Positions 33,992 to 41,625 of a DNA stretch of 64,000 nucleotides are shown piece after piece. The translations under genes were made by a program, and so were the position numbers. Origin of the DNA: Exiguobacterium aurantiacum (lineage in GTDB: Bacteria > Bacillota > Bacilli > Exiguobacteriales > Exiguobacteriaceae); assembly GCF_024362205.1 (NCBI RefSeq), contig NZ_CP101462.1, positions 834,501 through 898,500 of the forward strand, read 5' to 3'. The first letter of the stretch is position 1, and each line of letters starts with the position of its first letter. Under the pieces are notes generated by a model. That model saw only the letters and a list, made by a program, of their open reading frames with translations, was not told where the DNA came from and ran no database searches.

Positions 33992-34852
33992 ATGAAACGT
34001 GACAATCGAGCCTGGCTGATGGGCTTTCAAATCATTATGAATATCATCGGCGGGATGATCGCGGCGTACGGCCTCGAGTCGGTGTTGATTCCGAATAGCG
34101 TATCGGACGGGGGCATCACCGGCATCAGCATCGTCGTCTCCCAACTGACCGGTGTCCCGCTCGGCGTGTTCCTCGGAATTCTGAACATCCCGTTCGTCTA
34201 CCTCGGCTATAAACAGATTGGGAAGAGCTTCGCGATCCTGTCGGTCACCGGCATCGCCTCGCTCTCGATCGGGACGCTTGTCATGCACCACGTCCCGACG
34301 ATCATCGATGGGGACACGCTCCTCGTCACGGTCGTCGGCGGGATCATCCTCGGACTCGGGATGGGGCTGTCGCTCCGGAACGGGGGCGCGCTCGACGGCA
34401 TCGACATGCTGGCCGTCCTGTTATCACGGAAGTTGCCGTTCGGGACGAGCGACTTGATTCTCTTCTTGAACGTGTTCGTCTTCATCGTCGTCTCGACGGT
34501 GTTCGGCCTACAAGGAGCGGTGCTATCGGCCATCGCTTACTTCATCGCCTCGAAAGTGATTCATATCGTCGAGGAGGGCCTGAGCGGCGCGAAGACGTTC
34601 AAAATCATCACGAGTGTACCGGACGTCATGGTCGAGACGGTGCGGGACCGGCTCGGCCGGAGCGCCACGCTCAACCAGATCCAAGGCGCCTACTCGAAAG
34701 AGTGCTATTACGAGATCACGTGCGTCATCAACCGGCTCGAGGAGCGGAAGATGAAAGAAATCATCAACCAAGTCGACCCGGAGGCGTTCGTCGTCGTGTA
34801 CGAGGTGTCAGAGGTCAAAGGCGGAAATTTCCGAAAACGAGATATCCATTGA
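33992..34852 (+). CDS. YitT family membrane protein (second of three)
   Basis: The 286-residue product has the same layout as its divergent neighbour: membrane helices with YGLESVLIPNSVSDGGITGI and GGALDGIDMLAVLLS, and a C-terminal DUF2179 domain (RLGRSATLNQIQGAYSKECY). The two end in nearly the same peptide (GGNFRKRDIH here, GGQFKKKNIH there), so they look like an old duplication. The RBS is GAAGGAGGA. Function is unknown. Confidence 0.9.
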   Translation: MKRDNRAWLMGFQIIMNIIGGMIAAYGLESVLIPNSVSDGGITGISIVVSQLTGVPLGVFLGILNIPFVYLGYKQIGKSFAILSVTGIASLSIGTLVMHHVPTIIDGDTLLVTVVGGIILGLGMGLSLRNGGALDGIDMLAVLLSRKLPFGTSDLILFLNVFVFIVVSTVFGLQGAVLSAIAYFIASKVIHIVEEGLSGAKTFKIITSVPDVMVETVRDRLGRSATLNQIQGAYSKECYYEITCVINRLEERKMKEIINQVDPEAFVVVYEVSEVKGGNFRKRDIH

Positions 34853-34856
34853 GACG

Positions 34857-34890
34857 AATCAAGCAGCCGGGCGCTGCTTGATTTTTTTAT
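34857..34890 (+). terminator. Terminator of the second YitT gene
   Basis: AATCAAGCAGC-CGGGC-GCTGCTTGATT, a perfect 11-bp stem with a T7 tail. Confidence 0.9.
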
Positions 34891-34951
34891 TTGAGGCAGG
34901 GAAACAGGCGACGGATAGGGAACAAGTCGGGATTCAGAAAGGAGAGAACGT

Positions 34952-35905
34952 ATGCGTCCGCTAATATTAGGTGTGCTCGCCGCCTTGTTTTTCGCGAGCA
35001 CGTTCGTGTTGAATGAATCGATGCAGGTCGGCGGGGGCAGTTGGGCGTATAGCGCCTCGCTCCGTTTCCTATTCATGATCCCACTGCTCATGATCGTCGT
35101 TTATCTCCGAGGTGGCATGACGCGGGTGCGCCGCGCCATCGTCGGTGAGCCGTGGCCGTGGCTCGTCTGGGGGACGGTCGGCTTTGGTCTGTTTTACGTC
35201 CCGATCTGTCTCGCCGCCGAGGTCGCCCCGCCTTGGCTCATCGCCGGTACGTGGCAAGTGACGATTATCGCCGGGGCGCTGTTGTCACCGCTCTTCCGTC
35301 GGAATGACGGGACGCAGGAACAGATCCCGTGGACGGCGCTACGTTTTTCCGGCATCATCCTGTTCGGCGTCGTCTTGATGCAAGTCGAGTTCCTCGCCGA
35401 CTTCGAACCGCGCTTCCTGTGGATCGGGGTGGTGCCGGTATTGATCGCCGCCTTCGCCTATCCGCTAGGCAACCGCAAGATGATGGCCCACACTGATCTT
35501 GACGTGTTCGAGCGTATCCTCGGCATGTGCATCGGCTCGCTCCCAGTCTGGCTCCTGTTGTGCGGCTACGGGCTGACGACGGGGGCACCCACGAGCTCGC
35601 AACTGACGCAGACGCTTCTCGTCGCGCTCTTGTCCGGAGTCGTTGCGACGGTACTCTTCTTCAAGGCGACCGACCTCGTCAAACACGATATGGGGAAACT
35701 CGCCACGGTCGAGGCGACCCAGGCGCTCGAGGTGTTGTTCGCGCTTATCGGGGAGTTGATTTTCCTTCAGGCGCATCTGCCGTCCGGGCTGTCGCTCGTC
35801 GGCATCTCGCTCGTCATGGTCGGCGTCGTGCTGCATAGCCGCAGCCAGTTCAACGTGAAGGAGAGTCTGGTGCCGGCGGCGAATCGATATGACAAGGAGG
35901 GATAA
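34952..35905 (+). CDS. EmrE-like multidrug efflux / DMT superfamily transporter
   Basis: The 317-residue product has about ten membrane helices. The start (LILGVLAALFFASTFVLNES) and SASLRFLFMIPLLMIVVYLR, followed by AEVAPPWLIAGTWQVTIIAG, match the multidrug resistance efflux transporter family (PF13536) within the DMT superfamily. The substrate is unknown. The RBS is AAAGGAGAG. The next gene begins 2 bases after the stop, so the two are co-transcribed. Confidence 0.82.
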   Translation: MRPLILGVLAALFFASTFVLNESMQVGGGSWAYSASLRFLFMIPLLMIVVYLRGGMTRVRRAIVGEPWPWLVWGTVGFGLFYVPICLAAEVAPPWLIAGTWQVTIIAGALLSPLFRRNDGTQEQIPWTALRFSGIILFGVVLMQVEFLADFEPRFLWIGVVPVLIAAFAYPLGNRKMMAHTDLDVFERILGMCIGSLPVWLLLCGYGLTTGAPTSSQLTQTLLVALLSGVVATVLFFKATDLVKHDMGKLATVEATQALEVLFALIGELIFLQAHLPSGLSLVGISLVMVGVVLHSRSQFNVKESLVPAANRYDKEG

Positions 35906-35907
35906 AC

Positions 35908-36201
35908 ATGTCCTATGGATTGATCGGAAAATTGACGGCCGTTCCGGGCGAGCGTGAGACACTGCTCGCAATCTTGCTTGAGGCGGCTACGGCGATGGAA
36001 CGAGAGCCGACGTGCGAAACATACCGAGTGAACGTCTCGCTCGATGACGAGTCGATCGTCGTCTATGAGGTGTGGGCGAGTATGGAGGCGCATCAACAGT
36101 CGCTGTCGCTCGAGACGACAAAGACGTTGATTGGGAAGGCACGGCCGATTCTGGCCAACATCGAGCGTTTGGCCGTGTTCGAGCCGAGGAACGGCCATTA
36201 A
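35908..36201 (+). CDS. ABM-domain protein, putative quinol monooxygenase
   Basis: The 97-residue ferredoxin-like alpha/beta protein shows GLIGKLTAVPGERETLLAIL, the central CETYRVN and VVYEVWASMEAHQQS, which is the antibiotic biosynthesis monooxygenase/YgiN pattern. Such small proteins act as dimers on quinones or related compounds. It sits directly behind the efflux gene, and an AAGGAGGGA RBS lies inside that gene's end. Confidence 0.8.
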   Translation: MSYGLIGKLTAVPGERETLLAILLEAATAMEREPTCETYRVNVSLDDESIVVYEVWASMEAHQQSLSLETTKTLIGKARPILANIERLAVFEPRNGH

Positions 36202-36226
36202 AAAATCCACGTCCGAGGACGTGGAT
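36201..36226 (-). terminator. Terminator between 35908-36201 and 36233-36730
   Basis: ATCCACGTCC and GGACGTGGAT form a near-continuous 10-bp stem. The A-tract on the left gives a T-tract for the minus-strand gene; on the plus strand there is no T-run. Confidence 0.75.
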
Positions 36227-36232
36227 GGCGGG

Positions 36233-36730
36233 TCAAGCTTTCGTCAAGCTGCCTTTGACTTTCTCATAAAACTCGTCCATCATCCCGGTACGGCTACCGA
36301 GCTGACAGATGAGTTCGAGCGTCTCTTTATAGAACTTTTTGACGAGTCCTTTGTTTTTGATCCCGTCCATCGACGCGAGCGTCTTGTCGAGGTTTTGCAG
36401 AATCTCTTCGATCTGGTCGTCCGAGTCCGGTTTCACGACCGTCATGTTGTCCGGGATTTTGACAACTTTGTCTTGTTCCTGGTGACGGAACGACGCGCCG
36501 AAGCCGAGGTTCTCGATGAACAAGTGCGGCATCACTTTCTGGCCGAAGAACTGTTTATGCCAATCTGTCGCTTTCATCGTGTCCATGTCCTGTTTGAACG
36601 TGGACGCCGTCGAGACGTACTTTTTGAACAAGTCGGTCATGAACTTCTCGATGACCGGGATTTGAAGGGCGAAGACGTTCTTTAAGAGCGCGTCGAGCTG
36701 TGCGCGTGACAATTGTTGTTCGTTTGACAT
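36233..36730 (-). CDS. Unknown soluble helical protein
   Basis: I do not recognise the family. The 165-residue product is predominantly helical and charged, without membrane segments or cysteines except one near the end. Motifs that may help a search are KATDWHKQFFGQKVMPH and ENLGFGASFRHQEQDK. It has an AGAGGAA RBS and its own terminator, so it is a single transcription unit. Confidence 0.6.
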   Translation of the reverse strand: MSNEQQLSRAQLDALLKNVFALQIPVIEKFMTDLFKKYVSTASTFKQDMDTMKATDWHKQFFGQKVMPHLFIENLGFGASFRHQEQDKVVKIPDNMTVVKPDSDDQIEEILQNLDKTLASMDGIKNKGLVKKFYKETLELICQLGSRTGMMDEFYEKVKGSLTKA

Positions 36731-36886
36731 GTCGGTTCCTCTTTTCTATAATACGATACTTTTATCGTATGGGATTGCGGAACGTGCGTCAACGCATCCC
36801 TAAACATTTTTTCAGAATATTTAATGATTTAAGGTCATTTTGTGCGATAATCGTCTCATGGCTAGACTAAAGAGGAGTGAATCCAT

Positions 36887-37372
36887 ATGAACAAAACAAT
36901 GAAATGGGCGGTCGCGCTCGGCGTGACGGGCGCCCTCGTCGCAACGGTCGGTGTCGTCTCGTCCCGGGGACGGACTGACGATACGACGCAGACGATCCGT
37001 GACCGGGAGCTCGGTTATGAGATCATCCTCCCATCAAAGATTGTCGAGGCGATCGAGCGTGGGGACGTCTATATTGAGAAGGCACAGGACGTCGTCGATG
37101 TCGGCGACAAAAACAGCTATGGCACGTTCGACCTCTTCTATAACGTCGAGGACGGCGACGACCAGTTGTTGTTCCATTTGGACTTGATTGACCGTGAACT
37201 ATCGGAAGAGGCGTTCGCACAGGAAATCGGCTATGGCAACTACCTTGGTGCGAGCGACAAGACGTTCTTCTGGGTCGAACCGACCGAGGCTGTCCCGGGC
37301 GCCGAGGCGCACACGGAGGAGATCTCAGAGCTGCTCGAGACGCTTCCGGAGCTCGAGTTCCGTACGTTATGA
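36887..37372 (+). CDS. Unknown exported or membrane-anchored protein
   Basis: The 161-residue product starts with a short basic end and a hydrophobic segment (MKWAVALGVTGALVATVGVV), a signal anchor without lipobox or clear cleavage motif. An acidic extracellular domain follows, with RELGYEIILPSKIVEAI and a Trp/Phe-rich late part. No family is recognised. The start follows AAAGAGGAGTG. A terminator follows. Confidence 0.6.
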   Translation: MNKTMKWAVALGVTGALVATVGVVSSRGRTDDTTQTIRDRELGYEIILPSKIVEAIERGDVYIEKAQDVVDVGDKNSYGTFDLFYNVEDGDDQLLFHLDLIDRELSEEAFAQEIGYGNYLGASDKTFFWVEPTEAVPGAEAHTEEISELLETLPELEFRTL

Positions 37373-37376
37373 GTCT

Positions 37377-37397
37377 GCCCGCTACGGCGGGCTTTTT
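37377..37397 (+). terminator. Terminator of the 36887-37372 gene
   Basis: GCCCGC-TACG-GCGGGC hairpin with T5. Confidence 0.8.
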
Positions 37398-37430
37398 CGA
37401 TTATGCTACAATATGACGTGAGGTGATTTC

Positions 37431-38258
37431 ATGAATTGGACAGTAGAAGAAGTGAGACAAGCAGAACAGGTGGCGGCGCTCGAGGCAGCGGTCAATGACT
37501 TTGACAAGATTGACGTGAAACTCGGACACGTGGCGGTCGGTCAGAACGACTACGCCGTCTATGACGATGATACGCTCGTCGGGTATATGGTGCTTTTCCC
37601 GTATCTCCCGAACGAGTATGAAGTGAACGCGCTCGTACATCCGGACTTCCGGAAACAAGGCGTCTTCACGGCACTTTTGGAGGCGGCAAAGCAGGATGCG
37701 AAACAGAACGGTTGTGAGGCGTTCACGTTCGTCATCGACCGCAAATCGAAGGACGGCAAAGCGGTCATCGATCGTCTTGGCGCGGCGTATCAGTTCTCGG
37801 AATACAATTTGGTGCTCAAAAAAGCCGAGCTGTTCTTGAAACCGGACGAGGTGTCACTCCGCGAGGCGACCGATGCCGACCGTCCGCTCATCATCGAGAC
37901 GCTCAGTGAGGCGTTCGGCGACCCGCTCGACGTGACGGAGAACATCTATCAACAGATCGACACGCCGGACCGCGTGACGTACATCGGTGAGGTCGAAGGC
38001 CGTCCTGTCGGGATCATCCGTGCCCTGCTCGCCGGCGAAGATGCCGGCAGCATCCACGCGTTCGGCGTCAAGGCGGACGAGCAAGGCAAGGGCTACGGCA
38101 CGAAGATGTTGAAACAGATGGTCCAGCAGATGTTCCGCATGGGCCGGACGAAACTCGAGCTCGACGTCGAGACAGAAAACAAGGCCGCGCTCGAGATCTA
38201 CAAGCGGGCCGGGTTCGCGGAAAACGGCGGGTATGAGTTTTATTTGTTAGAACTGTGA
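37431..38258 (+). CDS. GNAT acetyltransferase with two GNAT domains
   Basis: The 275-residue product contains two N-acetyltransferase folds. The first (about residues 1-125) has EYEVNALVHPDFRKQGVFTA. The second (about 140-275) has IHAFGVKADEQGKGYGTKML and ELDVETENKAALEIYKRAGF with the full acetyl-CoA loop. The second domain keeps the Q/R-x-x-G-x-G loop as QGKGYG; the first has RKQGVF, so it is probably non-catalytic or divergent. The substrate is unknown. It overlaps the RBS region of the next small gene. Confidence 0.88.
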   Translation: MNWTVEEVRQAEQVAALEAAVNDFDKIDVKLGHVAVGQNDYAVYDDDTLVGYMVLFPYLPNEYEVNALVHPDFRKQGVFTALLEAAKQDAKQNGCEAFTFVIDRKSKDGKAVIDRLGAAYQFSEYNLVLKKAELFLKPDEVSLREATDADRPLIIETLSEAFGDPLDVTENIYQQIDTPDRVTYIGEVEGRPVGIIRALLAGEDAGSIHAFGVKADEQGKGYGTKMLKQMVQQMFRMGRTKLELDVETENKAALEIYKRAGFAENGGYEFYLLEL

Positions 38259-38268
38259 GGTGAGACAA

Positions 38269-38592
38269 ATGGTTCGGAATTTGAAATGGATGGGTGCCGC
38301 TTTTGAGGCGCTGCTCGGTATCCCGGCGCTCGGTGGGCTGTTCATCATCAGTATGGGTTATACGCCGCTCGGGTTCATGCTCGTGTTCCACATTGTCGTG
38401 CTCGTCATGTCGATCACACGACTGAAACGGATTTCGGTTGGGCCGATCGTCGGCATCACGGCGTCGGTGCTCGGGTTCATCCCGTTCCTCGGCATGATGC
38501 TACACTGGGCGGCCGCGATTGCGCTCGCAATCGACGCGCTCATGACCCCGCGCGAACAAGTGCACATGTCAAAAGAAGACGACCGTTTTTAA
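38269..38592 (+). CDS. Small membrane protein with three helices
   Basis: The 107-residue product has three hydrophobic segments (ALLGIPALGGLFIISMGY, PLGFMLVFHIVVLVMSI, GPIVGITASVLGFIPFLGMM plus AAAIALAI) and a charged tail. I do not recognise the family. ATG at 38269 is favoured over GTG at 38260 because GAGGTGA then has workable spacing. It is probably co-transcribed with the GNAT gene. Confidence 0.6.
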   Translation: MVRNLKWMGAAFEALLGIPALGGLFIISMGYTPLGFMLVFHIVVLVMSITRLKRISVGPIVGITASVLGFIPFLGMMLHWAAAIALAIDALMTPREQVHMSKEDDRF

Positions 38593-38597
38593 TCTGG

Positions 38598-38624
38598 ACG
38601 CTCTCGGTGACGAGGGCGTTTTTT
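38598..38624 (+). terminator. Terminator after the 38269-38592 gene
   Basis: ACGCTCTCG-GTGA-CGAGGGCGT hairpin (one G-U) followed by six T. Confidence 0.85.
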
Positions 38625-38652
38625 CATTGACCAAAACTTCAACTGAAAACGC

Positions 38653-38680
38653 TATACAAAAGCTGGCAATCGGACGATAT
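38653..38680 (+). promoter_or_regulatory. SigD-like promoter of the chemoreceptor gene
   Basis: GACGATAT (38673-38680) matches the SigD -10 GCCGATAT at 7 of 8; a TATA box lies 16 bases upstream instead of TAAA at 15. A cre-like TGAAAACGCTATAC overlaps from 38643. Confidence 0.45.
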
Positions 38681-38715
38681 AGTAGGTGATGAATTACACA
38701 GAGGAGGAACTCATA

Positions 38716-40008
38716 GTGAAGCTATTCAAAAACTTTACGACCCAACTGCTCGCTTGGATTTTGGTCACATCCTTTATTACGGGCGGAGCGGTCGGCTGGA
38801 TCACGCTCTTATTGCTCACGGAGCTTGAGATGGCGAAAGGACAGGTCATGCTCGTCGGGACGGCCGTGGCGTTGCTCATCTCAGGGTTAGGCGGAGCTGT
38901 CATCTACTTGATCGCCCGTCGCCCGCTCAAGGCGATCGAATCGGCGTCGGACAAGGCGGTCGAGGTCGGCAATGGCGATTTGACGGTCGTGTTCGCGAGC
39001 GAAACGACGACAGACCGTTCGGAGATGGGACGTCTGCTCCTGTCGATGGACAACATGGTCGGACACCTGCGTGAACAAGGGACGAACATGCGCTACACGG
39101 CGGACCAGCTCACCGGTTCGGCGCAAGAGATTGCGGCAGCGGTTCAAGAAGGGAATATCGCCGGTGAGAACATCCGTCAAGCGATGGATGCGTTGAACAA
39201 GATGCTCGAAGATAACGTCAATGCGACGTACAGTTCGATGGATCTGCTCGGTGCCGTCGCCCGGACGATGGAGAACATCCGTCAAGAGATGGGTTCTGCG
39301 CTCGAATCAGCGAGCGAGATGCAACAAGAGGCCGAGAGCGGTAAAGGCCTCGCCTCGTCGTCGGTCGATGCGATGCATGCGATTGCTGGCAAAGTTGAGC
39401 AGTCGTCGACGCTCAACAGCAAGTTGACAGAGATGACAGGCGAAATCTCGCGTATTACAGACGTCATCAGCGATATCTCAGCACAGACGAACTTGCTCGC
39501 CTTGAACGCGTCAATCGAAGCGGCACGCGCCGGAGAGCATGGACGCGGCTTCGCGGTCGTAGCGGCCGAGGTCAAGAAGCTCGCTGAACAGACGGCGAAC
39601 TCGACGCAAGAGATCACGGATTTGATTGTCGACGTCAAACGTTTAGTTGGGGACACGTCGTCATCGATGGCGAACGTGAAAGCGGAAGTGGAGACGGGTG
39701 TCGGTCTCGTCGAGAAGGCGGGCGGTGCGTTCGCGTCGATCCACAACTCGGCGAACGAAGTGTACAGCCACGTCCATTCGGTCGATGCGCTTTTGGATGA
39801 GTCGCGTGGCCAGATCGACTCGGTCGTCACGAACTCGGCCGGCATCGTCGGCATGGTCGAAGAGGCGTCACGCTACGCGACAGAAGTCACGTCAGCGGCA
39901 AGCCAACAGGCGGCCAGTCTCGGTGAAGTGAACGGCGCGATGACGGAGCTCGTCCGTGTCGCGGAGAGTTTGCAGAACGAGACGGAGCAAGTGAAGGTGG
40001 AAGCGTAA
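38716..40008 (+). CDS. Methyl-accepting chemotaxis protein without extracellular sensor domain
   Basis: The 430-residue receptor has two membrane helices (about 8-35 and 44-66) joined by only about ten residues, so no extracellular ligand domain exists. A HAMP domain follows ([19 protein letters not shown]), then a long signalling domain whose tip is [20 protein letters not shown] then [15 protein letters not shown]. It may sense membrane or cytoplasmic signals, or act through partners. The start is GTG with GGAGGA seven bases before; a more upstream ATG lacks an RBS. Confidence 0.93.
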   Translation: MKLFKNFTTQLLAWILVTSFITGGAVGWITLLLLTELEMAKGQVMLVGTAVALLISGLGGAVIYLIARRPLKAIESASDKAVEVGNGDLTVVFASETTTDRSEMGRLLLSMDNMVGHLREQGTNMRYTADQLTGSAQEIAAAVQEGNIAGENIRQAMDALNKMLEDNVNATYSSMDLLGAVARTMENIRQEMGSALESASEMQQEAESGKGLASSSVDAMHAIAGKVEQSSTLNSKLTEMTGEISRITDVISDISAQTNLLALNASIEAARAGEHGRGFAVVAAEVKKLAEQTANSTQEITDLIVDVKRLVGDTSSSMANVKAEVETGVGLVEKAGGAFASIHNSANEVYSHVHSVDALLDESRGQIDSVVTNSAGIVGMVEEASRYATEVTSAASQQAASLGEVNGAMTELVRVAESLQNETEQVKVEA

Positions 40009-40013
40009 GGAGG

Positions 40014-40038
40014 AGCGGCCCAGAGATGGGTCGTTTTT
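40014..40038 (+). terminator. Terminator of the chemoreceptor gene
   Basis: AGCGGCCC-AGAGAT-GGGTCGTT with G-U pairs and T5. Confidence 0.72.
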
Positions 40039-40131
40039 AATTCGTTCTCTATTTAAAAAGTAATATCTACTTTGTTTAATTGAATTGATATACATAAAAA
40101 ATAAGTCTAAAGATTAGGTGGGCACTAAACT

Positions 40132-41460
40132 ATGAATGATTTAGGAGAACAACTAAAGCGATGGAGTGAAATTACCACCACTCACATAGAAAAGTGGATG
40201 CGAGGAATGGATTCGATGCTAGGTCAAGCGTTAGCTGATTGGATGGCTCAAGAAAAGCGAGTCATCGCGTTTCGGAGGCAAACCCGTGAAGTGGAAGACA
40301 AGCTAAGGAAGCATGATCTCGTTATTCAAGAACTCATTACTCGCTTATACCAACATGACGATACACAACGCTTAGATCAACAAGCTCGTTTTCAACAAAC
40401 GCTGCGTGAAAAAGTGAATCGGATTGAAACGTTACATCATGAACTTCAAGCGAAAGAAGAAGTCGTCATGAAAAGTCGCCTTGCGGTTCAGCAATTGTTG
40501 TTTAAAGTAGACGAGTCAAAGACAAGGGAAGCGCATCTTCAAGAAGAGGTAATAAAACAAAAAACAAAATTGCGACAATTTGTTGTGGAGAAACAACAGC
40601 TGGAAGATCAAATAAAAAACATGACATCGCAACTGTATGACGATGATCTTCAAGCTAATGCGAAAGAACTCTTCAAGGCGCAGATTCATAAAGCGGAGAC
40701 GCGTATTGAAGAGATTGAAGCGCGAGAGCGGGCAGTTCATGAACGGAATAAACACTACGAAGAAGAGCAACAAAAAGTGCAGCATCAAAAAATGGAGCTT
40801 GATCAAATAGTCGCACAAATGGAATTGGTACGTGAAAACTTAGTTAGAGAGAAGCAGCATTTGCTTCATGACGTCGCGTCTCAAGAAAAACAGATTCAGT
40901 TTTCTATCCAAGAGAGTGAGCGGCTTCAAAAGCAACTACAAGCGAGTCGACAAGAACAAGAAGAAGCATATTCATTGTTTAGTGAAGAACTTGAAAAACG
41001 AACAGCGGTAGAACTTGAAAAAGAGGAAATCAATCGCGAATACGATGAAATGATGAAACAGTGGAGTTCGGACAAGAAGAAGTATATGCAAAAAGAGACT
41101 CGCCTAAAAAAGCGGCTCGGCCGTCGTATCGGTGGGAGTATCCCGAACATACTCGTAGAGCCAGAATTCGAAAAAGACTATTTGGAATTGTCCGAACAAG
41201 AGCAGACAGGTGTGGATGCAGCACTTTATGAACTCTCACTTGGATGGCATACCGGGAACGTGACGTTTCGACCGAACAGCGTCAAAGTGAGAACGACAAC
41301 GTACCAGGAATATGGATGGGGATCATCTCATCATGTGCCGGGCCGTCTATATATAAAAAAAGAACAAACGGGTTACCGTGTGTATCGCATTAGCCGGACA
41401 AAAGATGGGAATCATCGATTAAGTCAGTCGCGAGTGATTGAATGGCTAAAAAATCAATAA
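40132..41460 (+). CDS. AT-rich coiled-coil protein of unknown function upstream of hag
   Basis: The 442-residue product is mainly a long coiled coil (about residues 40-335, rich in Gln, Glu and Lys). A basic turn follows (RLKKRLGRRIGGSIPN) and a compact C-terminal domain of about 90 residues (EFEKDYLELSEQEQTGVDAA, ending YRVYRISRTKDGNHRLSQSR). The C-terminal domain is reminiscent of RelE/ParE-type small folds, but this is a visual impression only. Its base and codon use are clearly more AT-rich than the surrounding genes, which suggests transfer. It sits between a chemoreceptor and flagellin and interrupts the csrA-hag order seen in B. subtilis. Confidence 0.7.
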   Translation: MNDLGEQLKRWSEITTTHIEKWMRGMDSMLGQALADWMAQEKRVIAFRRQTREVEDKLRKHDLVIQELITRLYQHDDTQRLDQQARFQQTLREKVNRIETLHHELQAKEEVVMKSRLAVQQLLFKVDESKTREAHLQEEVIKQKTKLRQFVVEKQQLEDQIKNMTSQLYDDDLQANAKELFKAQIHKAETRIEEIEARERAVHERNKHYEEEQQKVQHQKMELDQIVAQMELVRENLVREKQHLLHDVASQEKQIQFSIQESERLQKQLQASRQEQEEAYSLFSEELEKRTAVELEKEEINREYDEMMKQWSSDKKKYMQKETRLKKRLGRRIGGSIPNILVEPEFEKDYLELSEQEQTGVDAALYELSLGWHTGNVTFRPNSVKVRTTTYQEYGWGSSHHVPGRLYIKKEQTGYRVYRISRTKDGNHRLSQSRVIEWLKNQ

Positions 41461-41476
41461 AAGTTGCAAAGAAGAT

Positions 41477-41503
41477 TAAACATTCGAAACAACACTCCGA
41501 TAT
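41477..41503 (+). promoter_or_regulatory. SigD promoter of hag
   Basis: TAAA (41477-41480), 15 bases, then TCCGATAT (41496-41503), which matches the SigD consensus TAAA-N15-GCCGATAT at all but one position. It lies about 120 bases before the flagellin start. Confidence 0.88.
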
Positions 41504-41534
41504 AGAGTATGGAAACGCAAAAACGTTCCAACTA

Positions 41535-41625
41535 ATACAAGGTGAGGGGCCGGCCTAAACCTTGTATGCTCGGACAAATGGATTTGGAAGAGCGGAAAAA
41601 CTCAAACCTATGGAGGGAAATTACA
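41535..41625 (+). promoter_or_regulatory. Structured hag leader with CsrA-type GGA motifs
   Basis: ATACAAGGT (41535-41543) pairs with ACCTTGTAT (41559-41567), with an inner AGG/CCT stem in the loop. After the hairpin come CGGACA, TGGATT, TGGAAG, CGGAAA and the Shine-Dalgarno TGGAGGG, five GGA triplets in all. In B. subtilis CsrA binds two such sites in the hag leader; binding here is inferred. Confidence 0.65.
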
